A DNA stretch of 60,041 nucleotides from Frigoribacterium sp. CFBP 13712 (GCF_014842255.1 NZ_JACYVH010000012.1:1-60041), one strand, 5' to 3'; positions 12,671 through 22,116 are shown, numbered from the stretch's first letter. The notes: generated from the letters alone by a model not told the origin. Numbers and translations: made by a program.

Positions 12671-12704
12671 GAACGCCCGTCCGACCACGTCGGCGGGCGT
12701 TCGT
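12671..12704 (+). terminator. Long perfect hairpin terminator
   Basis: CGAACGCCCG (12671-12680) pairs with CGGGCGTTCG (12695-12704); inside, CCGAC (12682-12686) pairs with GTCGG (12690-12694) around a 3-nt loop. No strong T-run follows, which is common in actinobacteria. It ends the lysS-small membrane protein unit. Confidence 0.7.
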
Positions 12705-13138
12705 GCTGTCTCGGGCGCCGCGCGGACACGAGCGGAGTTGTCCCCCTAGCCGTGAACCGAACGGAGGGTGCCCGGTGGGCTGAAAAAGATAGAGCAGCCG
12801 TGCTTGATGTGTGCATCGGTGGACGGCGTCCCCCTCGACGTGCCGCTCGCACCGCGAGATGCCCATGATCACGGGCATCGCTGTGCCCCGACCCCTGGGG
12901 CTGTACCCCGTCGCGGGGAGTCGAGGCGTCTACACCCGCGGAGGGTGCGCCGTCAAAGACGACGTGTTCTCGTACCCCGAATGACTCGAAACCCTGTGTG
13001 CGCCCTCCGAGAAAGCTTGTGAAGGTCCCCTCCGGCTTTTGCCGGGATTCGGTCGAGCGAGAGACTTTTACTACGCCGAAGAGCTTCACGAACTTATTCG
13101 ACAGCAACGCAGTCAGCACTCGAAGCAGGGAGAGAACG
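12705..13138. other. Upstream region of sigma factor gene, no gene seen
   Basis: About 430 bp without a convincing reading frame. The part near 12770-12800 is unusually A-rich for this region, and 13050-13125 is AT-richer still, so it probably holds the sigma factor promoter(s) and a long leader. No clear riboswitch fold was recognised. Confidence 0.4.
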
Positions 13139-14164
13139 ATGACGACCACCACCGTCACCACGCGCAGCAGCAGCACCGAGACGACCGACGACACCGAAGT
13201 CGAGGTCCTCTCGCAGGTCCGTGGGGCCTCCACCGACCAGGTCGGCGACTACCTCCGCCACATCGGCCGCATGCCCCTCCTCGACGCGGCCGAGGAGACC
13301 GAGATCGCCCGCCGCATCGAGGTCGGCCTGTTCGCCGCCGAGAAGATCAAGGACCTTCAGGCCGCCGACGCGGTCAAGAAGGACCGCACCAAGGCCCACG
13401 CGCAGATGATGCGCGACCTCAAGTGGCTGCAGCACGACGGCGAGCGTGCGAAGGACCGCATGATCACCGCCAACCTGCGCCTCGTCGTCAGCATCGCGAA
13501 GCGCTACACGCAGCGCGGGCTGCCCTTCATGGACGTCATCCAGGAGGGCAACCTCGGCCTGGTGCGCGCCGTCGAGAAGTTCGACTACACGCAGGGCTAC
13601 AAGTTCTCGACCTACGCCACGTGGTGGATCCGCCAGGCCATCGCCCGCGGGCTCGCCGACAAGGCCCGCGCCATCCGCATCCCGGTGCACACGGTCGAGC
13701 GCATCAACCGCATCTCGCGGGCCGAGCGAGACCTGACCGTCGACCTGGGCCGTGCGCCCACCGTCGACGAGGTCGCCGCCGAGGTCGCGATGGAGGTCGC
13801 CGACCTGGTCGAGCTGAAGTCGCGTTCGCACGAGCCGGTGTCGATCCACACCGTCGTCGGCGACGCGGAGGACAGCGAGCTGGGCGACTTCATCGAAGAC
13901 GAGGAGACCCCGTCGCCGACCGCCGCGACCGAGAACTCGCTGCTCAACCGCGACATGCACGCCCTCGTGGCGACGCTGCCCGACGACGAGGCGCGCGTGA
14001 TCCGCATGCGCTTCGGCCTCGACGACGACCAGCCGATGACCCTCGACGAGATCTCGAAGCGCGTCCACTCGTCGCGTCAGGCCGTCTCGCGCGTCGAGAG
14101 CCGCGCCCGCCTGCGCATGTTCGCGAAGGCCGTCAGCCAGGACCTCCAGCTGTACCTGCAGTAG
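13139..14164 (+). CDS. RNA polymerase sigma factor, RpoD family group 2 (SigB-like)
   Basis: A 341-residue sigma-70 factor. Region 1.2 begins at DQVGDYLRHIGRMPLL; region 2 shows NLRLVVSIAKRY, GLPFMDVIQEGNLGLVRAVE, and KFSTYATWWIRQAIARG; region 3 has VERINRISRAERDL; and region 4.2 is TLDEISKRVHSSRQAVSRVE. It lacks the long acidic region 1.1 of the primary sigma factor, so it is a group 2 (non-essential or stress) factor. ATG 13139 follows AGGGAGAG; reading further upstream gives an unlikely N-terminus. Confidence 0.92.
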   Translation: MTTTTVTTRSSSTETTDDTEVEVLSQVRGASTDQVGDYLRHIGRMPLLDAAEETEIARRIEVGLFAAEKIKDLQAADAVKKDRTKAHAQMMRDLKWLQHDGERAKDRMITANLRLVVSIAKRYTQRGLPFMDVIQEGNLGLVRAVEKFDYTQGYKFSTYATWWIRQAIARGLADKARAIRIPVHTVERINRISRAERDLTVDLGRAPTVDEVAAEVAMEVADLVELKSRSHEPVSIHTVVGDAEDSELGDFIEDEETPSPTAATENSLLNRDMHALVATLPDDEARVIRMRFGLDDDQPMTLDEISKRVHSSRQAVSRVESRARLRMFAKAVSQDLQLYLQ

Positions 14165-14305
14165 GCCTGTCGGGCGCTCGCGCGTCTGCTTCACCGGAGG
14201 GCCGCCGCCCCGAGTCCGCTCGGGCGGCGGCCCTCCGCCGTGCGCGCTCGTCGCTGGTGGCCCGTCGCCCGTCGCTCGTCGCCCGTCGCTCGCGCTCATG
14301 CCCGG

Positions 14306-14531
14306 CTGACGTTGGTCCGAAGTCGCCCTTCGCGCGGTGCTGGAGGGGCGCTTTCTGCCCACCGTGGCGCCTGCGGTGCGCGCTGTGACTGACGTTGGTC
14401 GGAAGTCGCCCTTCGCGCGGTGCTGGAGGGGCGCTTTCTGCCCACCGTGGCGCCTGCGGTGCGCGCTGCGACTGACGTTGGTCCGAAGTCGCCTTTCACG
14501 GGGTGCTGGAGGGCGTTTTCTGCCCACCGTG
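14306..14531. repeat. Three tandem 83-bp palindromic repeats, cluster 1
   Basis: Copies start at 14306, 14389 and 14472, exactly 83 bp apart. Copies 1 and 2 are almost identical; copy 3 has diverged and is shortened. Each holds an arm like GGTCCGAAGTCGCCC and, about 20 nt later, a roughly complementary arm GGGCGCTTTCTGCCC, so each can fold into a hairpin. The same family occurs at 15858-16048 on the other side of the next gene. Confidence 0.85.
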
Positions 14532-14623
14532 GGACCGTCGGCCCGCGGTGCTCTGCGGGCTTGTGCCGTGAGGCGGGCCCTCCCCAGTCGCAGGCGGGGC
14601 CGAATCGTCCACAGGGGGCGTAG

Positions 14624-14641
14624 CCGAGGAGGCGCGGGTCG
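14624..14641 (+). repeat. Copy of dispersed GGAGGCGCGGGTC motif
   Basis: CCGAGGAGGCGCGGGTCG. Other clear intergenic copies are at 2209-2224, 19972-19990, 22063-22078 and 24556-24573; reverse-strand copies are at 12637-12650, 20636-20652 and 23515-23527. They lie between many genes of the core region. Confidence 0.7.
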
Positions 14642-14665
14642 ACTCAGCCGGGCCAGTCTCGCCTC

Positions 14666-15730
14666 ATGCCCCGCATCCCTCTGCCCCCTGACCTCGTCGA
14701 CCGTCCGTTCTCCGTCGCCGAAGCGAGAGAGGCCGGTCTGGGGGCGAAGCGTCTCCGCGGCCCCGATCTCGTGGCTCCACATCGCGGAGTCCGTCTCGCG
14801 TCCGAGCGCATCGCGAGGCACGACCGTGCCATACCCGCCGCCCGGCCGCCCGGCCTTGCGACGGAGCTCATACCGGCCCGTACGGGGTTCGAGTCCGCCG
14901 CCCTCCCGGGGCCGTCGGCCGTGGTCATCGATCGGGCGCTGGCGTTGCAGCCCGTCATGCTCGAGAGCTGGTTCTTCTCACACGCCACGGCGCTCGCGAT
15001 CTGGAACCTGCCCGTCCCTCTCCGGGTGACCACCGGGGTCGAGCCGTTGCACGTCAGCACGAGCGTCGGGCGCGGCCCACGTCGGCCGGGCGTCGTCGGG
15101 CACCGGTCGGCGGCGATGCGTCTGCCCGATCCGACTCGGCTCGACGTCTCGTCATCAGCATCGTGGCGCAGCGCGAGTTCTGCTCGGAGACAAATGCCCG
15201 TCGATGATCCCCTCTCGGCCTGGGTGCGCTCCGGCACCCTCCTGAGCCTCGACGAGCTCGTCCGAGCGGGCGACGCTCTGGCCGGCTCGTGGTCGCCTCA
15301 CGCGGAGGCGCGCGAACGGTCGATCGACGAGCTCATCGCCGCGATCGCCGCTGTGGGCCGGGTCCCCGGGGCCGGGCGGGTTCGAGCGGCCCTCGAGCTC
15401 ATCCGCCCGGGCGTCGAGTCGCCGAGGGAGACCGACCTGCGCCTCCTTCTCGTCCGTGCGGGGTTGCCCGAGCCCGAGATCAACCAGCCGACCTATGACG
15501 CCAGCGGTCGCTATCTTGGCAAGCCGGATCTGCGGTACCAGTGGTGCAAGGTCGCGATCGAGTACGAGGGTGACGAGCACCGGCTCGATCGTCGTCGGTT
15601 CCGGCACGACATCCTGAGGCGCGAGCGTTTCGCCGACGCGGGCTGGCGGACGGTCCGTTGCACGGGCGACGACCTCGACGGGCGGCGGGCCGCAGAACTC
15701 GTGGCCCGCGTCGAGCGTCTTCTCGCCTAG
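14666..15730 (+). CDS. AbiEi/DUF559-like protein with Vsr-type endonuclease fold
   Basis: A 354-residue protein of a type common and multi-copy in Microbacteriaceae. The N-terminal part resembles the winged-helix/AbiEi-like region of such proteins. The C-terminus (about 255-354) has an endonuclease-like pattern: an early Glu in SPRETDLRLLLVRAG, then GKPDLRYQWCKVAIEYEGDEH, and VRCTGDDLD at the end, as in DUF559 and Vsr-like nucleases. Activity is not proven. The gene sits between two clusters of one palindromic repeat family. Start ATG 14666 follows CAGTCT by 6 nt, a weak match to the leaderless promoter pattern here. Confidence 0.78.
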   Translation: MPRIPLPPDLVDRPFSVAEAREAGLGAKRLRGPDLVAPHRGVRLASERIARHDRAIPAARPPGLATELIPARTGFESAALPGPSAVVIDRALALQPVMLESWFFSHATALAIWNLPVPLRVTTGVEPLHVSTSVGRGPRRPGVVGHRSAAMRLPDPTRLDVSSSASWRSASSARRQMPVDDPLSAWVRSGTLLSLDELVRAGDALAGSWSPHAEARERSIDELIAAIAAVGRVPGAGRVRAALELIRPGVESPRETDLRLLLVRAGLPEPEINQPTYDASGRYLGKPDLRYQWCKVAIEYEGDEHRLDRRRFRHDILRRERFADAGWRTVRCTGDDLDGRRAAELVARVERLLA

Positions 15731-15857
15731 ACAGGCGGCGGCCGCGAGCGATACCGAGCGGGGTGGTCGGATGATGTCGCTGCGTGCCCGGCGAAGACTT
15801 CACAGCGACCCGCGCGGGGTCTGCTCCGGCCTAGGGCGGTCCGCTTCGGGCCAGGCT

Positions 15858-16048
15858 GGTCAGAAGTCGCCCGCCAGTCGCGCGCGAGAGGCGTCTTCTG
15901 ACCACCGTAGTGAGGGCCTGCGAGGTTGGTCAGAAGTCGCCCGCCAGCGCCGCGAGAGGGGCGTCTTCTGACCACCGTGGTGGTGGGGCTCGTGAGGGTG
16001 GTCAGCAGGTGCCCTTCAGCGCCGCGAGAGAGGCGTCTTCTGCCCACC
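15858..16048. repeat. Three palindromic repeats, cluster 2
   Basis: Copies of 49 bp at 15858-15906, 15928-15976 and 16000-16048. Each runs GGTCAGAAGTCGCC ... GGCGTCTTCTGACC; the arms are complementary over 14 bp with one mismatch. They are followed by ACCGT, as in cluster 1 at 14306. The stretch 15731-16196 contains no gene. Confidence 0.85.
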
Positions 16049-16196
16049 GTCTGGGGTCGAGCGGTACCGAGTGGGGCCGAGCGGCGCGGGCTGTCGTTCG
16101 AGCTACGGCCGGGCGGGCGGGTGGCCGGCTGTGGGCGGGCGGCTACGGCCGCTCGCCGTGCTCCGCGCGCTCGCCGTGCTCCGCGCCCTTGCCGGG

Positions 16197-17141
16197 CTAC
16201 GCGCGCTCGCCGCGCTCGACGCGCTCGCGGAACCGCGCCCGCACGTCGCTCGGCACGAGCTCGAGCAGCTGGTCCTCGCGCAGCGGCAGGTCGAGCAGGC
16301 TCAGCTTCAGGCGCCCCTTGCGTCCGTGCCGGTCGGCGTCGAGTCGGATGACCTGGCCCGCGTCGCGTCGCAGCCGGAGCGCGACCACGCACCCGGCGCT
16401 CACGTCGGCCATGACGCGTCCGTCGATCTCGAGCGCGGCCGAATGCGTGCCGTCGCCGATCTCGAACCGCAGCAGCTCGCGGGGGCCCAGCACCACCGAG
16501 CGGTCGATGCCCGACATGGGGGCGACCGGGGTGACCACGACAGCCGCCACGGCCGGCGACAGGATCGGCCCTCCGGCGGCGTAGTTGTAGGCGGTCGAGC
16601 CGGCCGGCGTCGAGGCGACGATCGCGTCGGCCTTGTAGAAGCCGTAGGGGGTGTCGTCGAGCACGAGGTCGGCGCTGACCACGCCCTCGCCGGGGCGCCG
16701 AGCCACCGAGACGTCGTTGAAGGCCAGGTACGTGTTCTCGAAGCCGGACGAGGTGTGGGTCACCTCGAGGGCGTGGTGCGCCTCCAGCGAGAACTGCTTC
16801 TCGCCGATCCGGTCGAGGGCCTCGGGCAGGTCGCGCGGCTCGACCTCGACCAGGAACCCCACGTTGCCGTAGTTCACGCCCAGCACGGGCACCGGCCGTT
16901 CGGCCACGAGACGCATCGCGCCGAGCATCGTCCCGTCGCCGCCGAGCGCCACCACGACCGACACGCGCTCGCGGAAGACGTCCTCGTCGACGAGCTCGAC
17001 GCCGTCGCCGACCCGGGCCGCGTCGGCGGTCATCGCGAGCAGGTGCGCGTCGGAACGCGTCGTCCAGTCGCGGAGGATCGCGACGCTGTCGACGACCGAC
17101 TTGGTGGGGTGCGGGACGAGCCCGACGGTGAAGGTGCCCAT
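16197..17141 (-). CDS. nadK: NAD kinase
   Basis: Phosphorylates NAD to NADP using ATP or polyphosphate. The 314 residues hold VVALGGDGTML with the catalytic GGDG, the NYGNVGFL loop, the FNDVSVAR motif (NE/D segment) and AGSTAYNYAAGGPILSP, all NAD-kinase signatures. ATG 17141 is 7 nt after a TAGCCT box on the minus strand. In many actinobacteria the housekeeping nadK lies between tlyA and recN, so this copy next to clpC may be a second isozyme; the window cannot show whether another exists. Confidence 0.92.
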   Translation of the reverse strand: MGTFTVGLVPHPTKSVVDSVAILRDWTTRSDAHLLAMTADAARVGDGVELVDEDVFRERVSVVVALGGDGTMLGAMRLVAERPVPVLGVNYGNVGFLVEVEPRDLPEALDRIGEKQFSLEAHHALEVTHTSSGFENTYLAFNDVSVARRPGEGVVSADLVLDDTPYGFYKADAIVASTPAGSTAYNYAAGGPILSPAVAAVVVTPVAPMSGIDRSVVLGPRELLRFEIGDGTHSAALEIDGRVMADVSAGCVVALRLRRDAGQVIRLDADRHGRKGRLKLSLLDLPLREDQLLELVPSDVRARFRERVERGERA

Positions 17142-17148
17142 GGGGCCG

Positions 17149-17154
17149 AGGCTA
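17149..17154 (-). promoter_or_regulatory. -10 box of nadK
   Basis: TAGCCT on the minus strand, 7 nt before ATG 17141; leaderless geometry. Confidence 0.45.
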
Positions 17155-17193
17155 GTCGTCTGCCCTGTCGGCCCTGTCAGCCCGACCCCGGAG

Positions 17194-17271
17194 GCCTGCC
17201 GCGGCCCTGCCGCGGCCCGTCGCGGGCCTGCCGCGGGCCCGTCGCGGCCCTCCCGCGGCCCGTCGCGAGGC
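17194..17271. repeat. Degenerate tandem CCGCGG/CGTCGCGG repeat
   Basis: About 78 bp made of repeating CCTGCCGCGG and CCCGTCGCGG units in the divergent nadK-clpC gap. Locally self-complementary; no regulator site recognised. Confidence 0.6.
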
Positions 17272-17411
17272 CGCTCTATGCCCCCAGCGAACAGGGGCTG
17301 ATTAAGCGGTGTCCCGTGGTTACTCTCTGTGTAAACCGGTGCCACCCCCTGCGGGCACCGACTGCGTATCGGTGGCGACAACTCCACCCCGTCACCTAGG
17401 GAGCAAAGAAG

Positions 17412-19901
17412 ATGTTCGAGAGATTCACCGACCGTGCCCGTCGCGTCGTCGTCCTCGCCCAAGAAGAGGCGAAGATGCTCAACCACAACTACATCGGTAC
17501 CGAGCACATCCTGCTCGGTCTCATCCACGAGGGCGAAGGCGTCGCCGCCAAGGCCCTCGAGTCTCTGGGCATCTCGCTCGACGCCGTGCGCGAGCAGGTC
17601 CAGGACATCATCGGTCAGGGCCAGCAGCAGCCGACCGGTCACATCCCCTTCACGCCCCGGGCGAAGAAGGTCCTCGAGCTGAGCCTGCGCGAAGCACTGC
17701 AGCTCGGCCACAACTACATCGGCACCGAGCACATCCTGCTCGGCCTCATCCGCGAGGGTGAGGGCGTCGCCGCCCAGGTGCTCGTCAAGCTCGGCGCCGA
17801 CCTCAACCGGGTCCGCCAGCAGGTCATCCAGCTCCTCTCCGGCTACCAGGGCAAGGAGGCGGTGGCCGTGGGCGGCGAAGCGACCCAGGGCGCGCAGGGC
17901 GGCAGTCAGGTGCTCGACCAGTTCGGTCGCAACCTGACGCAGGCGGCGCGCGACAACAAGCTCGACCCGGTCATCGGTCGCGAGAAGGAGATGGAGCGGG
18001 TCATGCAGATCCTCTCCCGCCGCTCGAAGAACAACCCCGTGCTGATCGGCGAGCCCGGTGTCGGCAAGACGGCCGTCGTCGAGGGCCTGGCCCAGGCGAT
18101 CGTCAAGGGCGAGGTCCCCGAAACGCTGAAAGACAAGCAGCTCTACTCGCTCGACCTCGGCTCGCTCATCGCCGGCAGCCGCTACCGCGGTGACTTCGAG
18201 GAGCGCCTGAAGAAGGTCACCAAGGAGATCCGCACCCGCGGCGACATCATCGTCTTCATCGACGAGATCCACACCCTGGTGGGTGCGGGTGCCGCCGAGG
18301 GCGCCATCGACGCCGCGTCGATCCTCAAGCCGCTGCTCGCCCGCGGCGAGCTGCAGACGATCGGTGCGACCACGCTCGACGAGTACCGCAAGCACTTCGA
18401 GAAGGACGCCGCTCTCGAGCGCCGCTTCCAGTCGGTCCAGGTGCACGAGCCCTCGCTGCCCCACACGATCAACATCCTCAAGGGCCTCCGCGACAAGTAC
18501 GAGGCGTTCCACAAGGTCTCGATCACCGACGGCGCCATCGTGTCGGCGGCGAACCTCGCCGACCGCTACGTCAGCGACCGGTTCCTGCCCGACAAGGCCA
18601 TCGACCTGATCGACGAGGCCGGCGCGCGTCTGCGTCTGTCGATCCTGTCGGCGCCGCCCGAGCTGCGCGAGTTCGACGAGCGCATCGCCGGCGTCCGCGG
18701 TCAGAAGGAGGGCGCGATCGAAGACCAGGACTTCGAGAAGGCCGCCTCGCTGCGCGATGAGGAGAAGAAGCTGCTCGGCGAGCGTCTCCGACTCGAGAAG
18801 CAGTGGCGTTCGGGCGAAGCCGGAGCCGGCGGAACCGTCGATGAGGGCATCATCGCCGAGGTGCTGGCCCAGGCGACCGGCATCCCCGTCTTCAAGCTCA
18901 CCGAAGAAGAGACGTCGCGTCTCGTCTTCATGGAGAAGGCGCTGCACCAGCGCGTCATCGGGCAAGAAGAGGCCATCGCGGCGCTCTCGAAGACCATCCG
19001 CCGCACGCGGGCCGGTCTGAAAGACCCGAACCGCCCCTCCGGCTCGTTCATCTTCGCCGGTCCGACCGGTGTCGGTAAGACCGAGCTGGCCAAGGCGCTC
19101 GCCGAGTTCCTGTTCGACGACGAGGGCGCGCTCATCTCGCTCGACATGTCCGAGTACGGCGAGAAGCACACCGTCTCGCGTCTGTTCGGCGCCCCTCCCG
19201 GGTTCGTCGGGTTCGAAGAGGGCGGGCAGCTGACCGAGAAGGTCCGCCGCAAGCCGTTCTCCGTGGTGCTGTTCGACGAGATCGAGAAGGCCCACCCCGA
19301 CATCTTCAACTCGCTGCTGCAGGTGCTCGAAGAAGGTCGTCTGACCGACGGTCAGGGTCGCGTCGTCGACTTCAAGAACACGGTCATCATCATGACGACC
19401 AACCTCGGGTCGAAGGGAATCGCGGGTGGCCCCGTCGGCTTCCAGAGCGACAGCGACACGGCGACCGGTTACGACCGGATGCGCGCCAAGGTCAACGAAG
19501 AGCTCAAGAAGCACTTCAAGCCCGAGTTCCTCAACCGCGTGGACGACACCATCGTGTTCCCGCAGCTGAGCAAGCCCGAGCTGCTGCAGATCGTCGACCT
19601 GTTCGTGAAGCGCCTGTCCGAGCGACTGCTCGACCGCGACATGACGACCGTCCTGACGCTGCCCGCGAAGGAGCAGCTCATCAAGATCGGCTTCGACCCG
19701 TCCCTGGGTGCTCGTCCGCTGCGTCGTGCGATCCAGCACGAGGTGGAGGACCGTCTCTCCGAGCGCATCCTCACGGGCGACCTGACCGCGGGCGACCACG
19801 TCGCGATCGACTTCGTCGACGGCGAGTTCACCTTCGAGACGTCGCGCCAGCCCGGTCGCGACGAGGTCCTGGTGGGCGACGCCCCCGAGATCGAGAGCTG
19901 A
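17412..19901 (+). CDS. clpC: ATP-dependent Clp protease ATP-binding subunit ClpC
   Basis: Hexameric AAA+ unfoldase that feeds ClpP; essential in actinobacteria and target of cyclomarin-type antibiotics. The 829 residues contain two Clp_N repeats (each with [18 protein letters not shown], about residues 20-145), NBD1 with Walker A GEPGVGKT near 213 and Walker B VFIDEIH, a UVR-type coiled segment [17 protein letters not shown] near 437, and NBD2 with [10 protein letters not shown] near 548 and the pore loop [11 protein letters not shown]. The ClpP-binding tripeptide loop follows at about GGPVGFQ. It is monocistronic with a strong terminator. Confidence 0.97.
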   Translation: MFERFTDRARRVVVLAQEEAKMLNHNYIGTEHILLGLIHEGEGVAAKALESLGISLDAVREQVQDIIGQGQQQPTGHIPFTPRAKKVLELSLREALQLGHNYIGTEHILLGLIREGEGVAAQVLVKLGADLNRVRQQVIQLLSGYQGKEAVAVGGEATQGAQGGSQVLDQFGRNLTQAARDNKLDPVIGREKEMERVMQILSRRSKNNPVLIGEPGVGKTAVVEGLAQAIVKGEVPETLKDKQLYSLDLGSLIAGSRYRGDFEERLKKVTKEIRTRGDIIVFIDEIHTLVGAGAAEGAIDAASILKPLLARGELQTIGATTLDEYRKHFEKDAALERRFQSVQVHEPSLPHTINILKGLRDKYEAFHKVSITDGAIVSAANLADRYVSDRFLPDKAIDLIDEAGARLRLSILSAPPELREFDERIAGVRGQKEGAIEDQDFEKAASLRDEEKKLLGERLRLEKQWRSGEAGAGGTVDEGIIAEVLAQATGIPVFKLTEEETSRLVFMEKALHQRVIGQEEAIAALSKTIRRTRAGLKDPNRPSGSFIFAGPTGVGKTELAKALAEFLFDDEGALISLDMSEYGEKHTVSRLFGAPPGFVGFEEGGQLTEKVRRKPFSVVLFDEIEKAHPDIFNSLLQVLEEGRLTDGQGRVVDFKNTVIIMTTNLGSKGIAGGPVGFQSDSDTATGYDRMRAKVNEELKKHFKPEFLNRVDDTIVFPQLSKPELLQIVDLFVKRLSERLLDRDMTTVLTLPAKEQLIKIGFDPSLGARPLRRAIQHEVEDRLSERILTGDLTAGDHVAIDFVDGEFTFETSRQPGRDEVLVGDAPEIES

Positions 19902-19927
19902 TCGAGGGTCCATCCGATTCACCGCGA

Positions 19928-19955
19928 GGGCGGTCCGGCTCCGGCCGGGCCGCCC
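19928..19955 (+). terminator. clpC terminator
   Basis: GGGCGGTCCGGC (19928-19939) pairs with GCCGGGCCGCCC (19944-19955) over 12 bp with one G-U pair, 4-nt loop, 27 nt after the clpC stop. Confidence 0.75.
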
Positions 19956-19996
19956 TTCGGCGTACCCGGAGCCGAGGAGGCGCGGGTCGGCCTGAG

Positions 19997-20002
19997 TAGG
20001 CT
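19997..20002 (+). promoter_or_regulatory. -10 box of the acetyltransferase gene
   Basis: TAGGCT followed by exactly 6 nt and ATG 20009; no SD. Leaderless type. Confidence 0.55.
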
Positions 20003-20008
20003 GGCCCG

Positions 20009-20542
20009 ATGACCACAGCGGACCAGTTCGGCATCACCGTCCGCGACGCCGTCGTCAGCGACGTGCCGCACATCCAGCGACTCTGCGAGCCCTTCGTGCA
20101 GAAGCGCATCCTGCTCGGCAAGGATCTCGTGACGCTCTACGGCGACGTGCAGGAGTTCCAGATCGCCGTCGGCCCCGACGGCACCCCCATCGGCTGCGGA
20201 GCGCTGCACGTCATGTGGGACGATCTGGCCGAGGTGCGGACGCTCGCTCTCGATGCGGCATGGATCCGTCGGGGAGTCGGCCACCGCCTCCTCGAGGCCC
20301 TCGAAGGCGCCGCGCGCCGACTCGAGATCGGGCGCCTGTTCTGCCTGACGTTCGAGGTCGACTTCTTCGAGAAGCACGGGTACCTCAACGTGGGCGACGA
20401 GGGGCTCGTGCCGCCCGACGTGTACGGCGAGCTCGTGCGGTCGACCGACGAGGGCGTGGCGGAGTTCCTCGACCTGGCGCGGGTCAAGCCGAACACGCTC
20501 GGCAACTCGCGCATGCTGAAGGCGCTGCCCGCGCTCGACTGA
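20009..20542 (+). CDS. argA: GNAT acetyltransferase, short actinobacterial N-acetylglutamate synthase type
   Basis: A 177-residue single-domain GNAT protein. The acetyl-CoA loop RTLALDAAWIRRGVGHRLLEAL (read as LALD...RRGVGHRL, about residues 76-92) and FLTFEVDFFEKHGYLNV-like C-terminal part (LTFEVDFFEKHGY) match the short class typified by mycobacterial Rv2747, which makes N-acetylglutamate for arginine synthesis. Assignment to that substrate is by family resemblance; another amino acid acceptor is possible. It is not in an arginine operon here. Confidence 0.75.
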   Translation: MTTADQFGITVRDAVVSDVPHIQRLCEPFVQKRILLGKDLVTLYGDVQEFQIAVGPDGTPIGCGALHVMWDDLAEVRTLALDAAWIRRGVGHRLLEALEGAARRLEIGRLFCLTFEVDFFEKHGYLNVGDEGLVPPDVYGELVRSTDEGVAEFLDLARVKPNTLGNSRMLKALPALD

Positions 20543-20716
20543 CTCGGTGACTCGGCGGTCGGGGCCGCTGCACGGGCCCGCTGCACAGGCCGACCGCGCG
20601 GGCCGACCGCGCGGGCCGGCTGCCTCGGGGCCGGCACCGCGCCTCCTCGGCTGCTGCTGGGGCGATTCTCAGCCCACACGCCGCCGGGGTGCCGGGTTCG
20701 CGGGCTGACCTGCGGT

Positions 20717-20722
20717 TAGCTT
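20717..20722 (+). promoter_or_regulatory. -10 box of gene at 20729
   Basis: TAGCTT, 6 nt before ATG 20729. The preceding 20543-20700 stretch is GC-rich with short repeats and a reverse copy of the GCGCCTCCTCGG motif. Confidence 0.45.
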
Positions 20723-20728
20723 GTGCGC

Positions 20729-21412
20729 ATGTCGACGTTCAAGAATCCGACCGGGCCGCAGCCGCCCTCGGTGTACTGGCGTCGACGTGCCGTGGTGGCC
20801 CTCGGGCTGATCGCGGTGATCGTCATCATCGTGCTGATCGTCGTGCGACCCGGGTCGGGTGCGAGCGAGCCGGGTGCGGCGGCGACGTCGAGCGCCCCTG
20901 CCGCCGACGGCTCGGCAGACGACGCCGCTACGGCACCTGCCGAGACGGCTCCGGCCGCCGACGCGACGCCGGAGCCCAGTGCCGACGCTTCGGCTGCGAC
21001 CGACGGCACGGCGTGCGAGCCCACGGACATCGCTCTGGCGGCGATCCTCGACAAGGAGTCGTATGCGGCCACCGAGCTGCCGCAGATGGCGATGTCGATC
21101 ACGAACACGGGCGATGCCGACTGCGTCATCAACCTCGGGTCGAATCAGCAGCGTCTGGTCGTCTCGAGTGGTGAGGAGCAGTACTGGTCGTCGAAGGACT
21201 GCCAGGTGAACGGCACCGATCAGGATGTGACGCTGACGGCCGGGCAGACGCTCGAGACCCCGGCGATCGCGTGGGACCGCACGCGGTCGTCGCCCGACAC
21301 CTGCGACAGCGAGTCGCGCAGCGCCGTTCCGGCCGATGGCGCGACCTATCGACTCTCCGTCTTCGTCGGCGACATCACGTCGGCCGACCCCGCCCCGATG
21401 ATCTTGAACTGA
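20729..21412 (+). CDS. Membrane-anchored extracytoplasmic protein, unknown function
   Basis: A 227-residue protein: short basic N-terminus, one membrane helix (about 20-43), an Ala/Pro/Thr/Asp-rich linker of about 55 residues, then a folded domain (about 97-227) with cysteines in ACEPTD, ADCVIN, KDCQV and DTCDSE that could form two disulfides outside the cell. The domain has the look of an immunoglobulin-like or DUF4232-type fold, but this is tentative. GTG 20723 is an alternative start; ATG 20729 fits the TANNNT-N6 rule. Next gene begins 3 nt after the stop. Confidence 0.75.
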   Translation: MSTFKNPTGPQPPSVYWRRRAVVALGLIAVIVIIVLIVVRPGSGASEPGAAATSSAPAADGSADDAATAPAETAPAADATPEPSADASAATDGTACEPTDIALAAILDKESYAATELPQMAMSITNTGDADCVINLGSNQQRLVVSSGEEQYWSSKDCQVNGTDQDVTLTAGQTLETPAIAWDRTRSSPDTCDSESRSAVPADGATYRLSVFVGDITSADPAPMILN

Positions 21413-21415
21413 GCG

Positions 21416-21901
21416 ATGACCGAAGCTGCTGACCCCCGTTCCGAGGCGCTCGAGCTGGCCCTGGCCAGCCAGGACGTCGCCGCCGTCGCCTTCGCCCTGC
21501 GCCATGACGTGGTCGTGGTGCCGAAGCTCGTGGCCGATGCGTCGGCGGGTGCTGCCGGGGGTGCCGGTGGTGACGGCGCCGACGGTGCTGAGGGCGCCGA
21601 CGGTGCCGACGGTGCTGACGGTGCTGACGCCGATGGTGTGGCGTTCGGTGCGGCCGAGCAGGTGCGCGTCTTCGGGCGTGAGAACACCGACAAGCGGATC
21701 CTGCTGCTGTTCTCGTCGGCCGACGCGTACGCGGCGATGGTGCCGAACGACACGAACCGTCAGGTGATGCTGTACGACGCGTCCGCTCTGCGGGCCTTCC
21801 TCGAGGTTCACCTCGATGTCCTAGAGCAGGTGTTCTTCGACATCGCCGGGCCGCACACGATGGCGGCCACGCCGGAGGACCTGCTCAAGGCTCTGCACTA
21901 A
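21416..21901 (+). CDS. SseB-like protein
   Basis: A 161-residue protein with the SseB N-terminal fold: LELALASQDVAAVAFAL near the start, a VFGRENTDKRILLLFSSADAY strand-loop segment and VMLYDASALRAFL. Function of SseB-type proteins is unclear. Between residues 42 and 70 is an insertion of Gly-Ala-Asp repeats coded by 9-bp tandem units (GGTGCCGAC-like, about 21550-21640), which probably forms a flexible loop. Almost directly follows the previous gene, so they share a transcript. Confidence 0.72.
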   Translation: MTEAADPRSEALELALASQDVAAVAFALRHDVVVVPKLVADASAGAAGGAGGDGADGAEGADGADGADGADADGVAFGAAEQVRVFGRENTDKRILLLFSSADAYAAMVPNDTNRQVMLYDASALRAFLEVHLDVLEQVFFDIAGPHTMAATPEDLLKALH

Positions 21902-22045
21902 TCGACCCGATGCCTCGGTGCCTCGGTGCCTCGATGCCGCTGGCCGACGTCGCTGTCCGACATACCTGGTCGATGCCGCTGGCCGACGTCGCTGGTCGAT
22001 GCCGCTGCCCGACGTCGCTGCCCGACGTCCCCGGTCGGCGCCGCT
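21902..22045. repeat. Degenerate tandem repeats in a convergent intergenic region
   Basis: Units such as TCGATGCCGCTGGCCGACGT recur with small changes between the convergent SseB-like gene and radA. No gene seen in 21902-22116. A GGAGGCGCGGGTCG motif copy is at 22065-22078. Confidence 0.6.
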
Positions 22046-22116
22046 GCACACCGGGCGGAGCGCAGGAGGCGCGGGTCGTCGCCCGAGGCGGCGAGCGGCC
22101 AGGCGGGGTCATGCCG

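Noticed and set aside
12768-13022. Open frame of 84 residues before the sigma factor gene
   Set aside because: Arg/Pro-rich composition typical of a shadow frame in GC-rich DNA, no SD and no family; the stretch is better explained as upstream regulatory DNA.
14306-16048. CRISPR array
   Set aside because: Repeats are tandem or close hairpin units with similar, not variable, spacers, and no cas genes are present.
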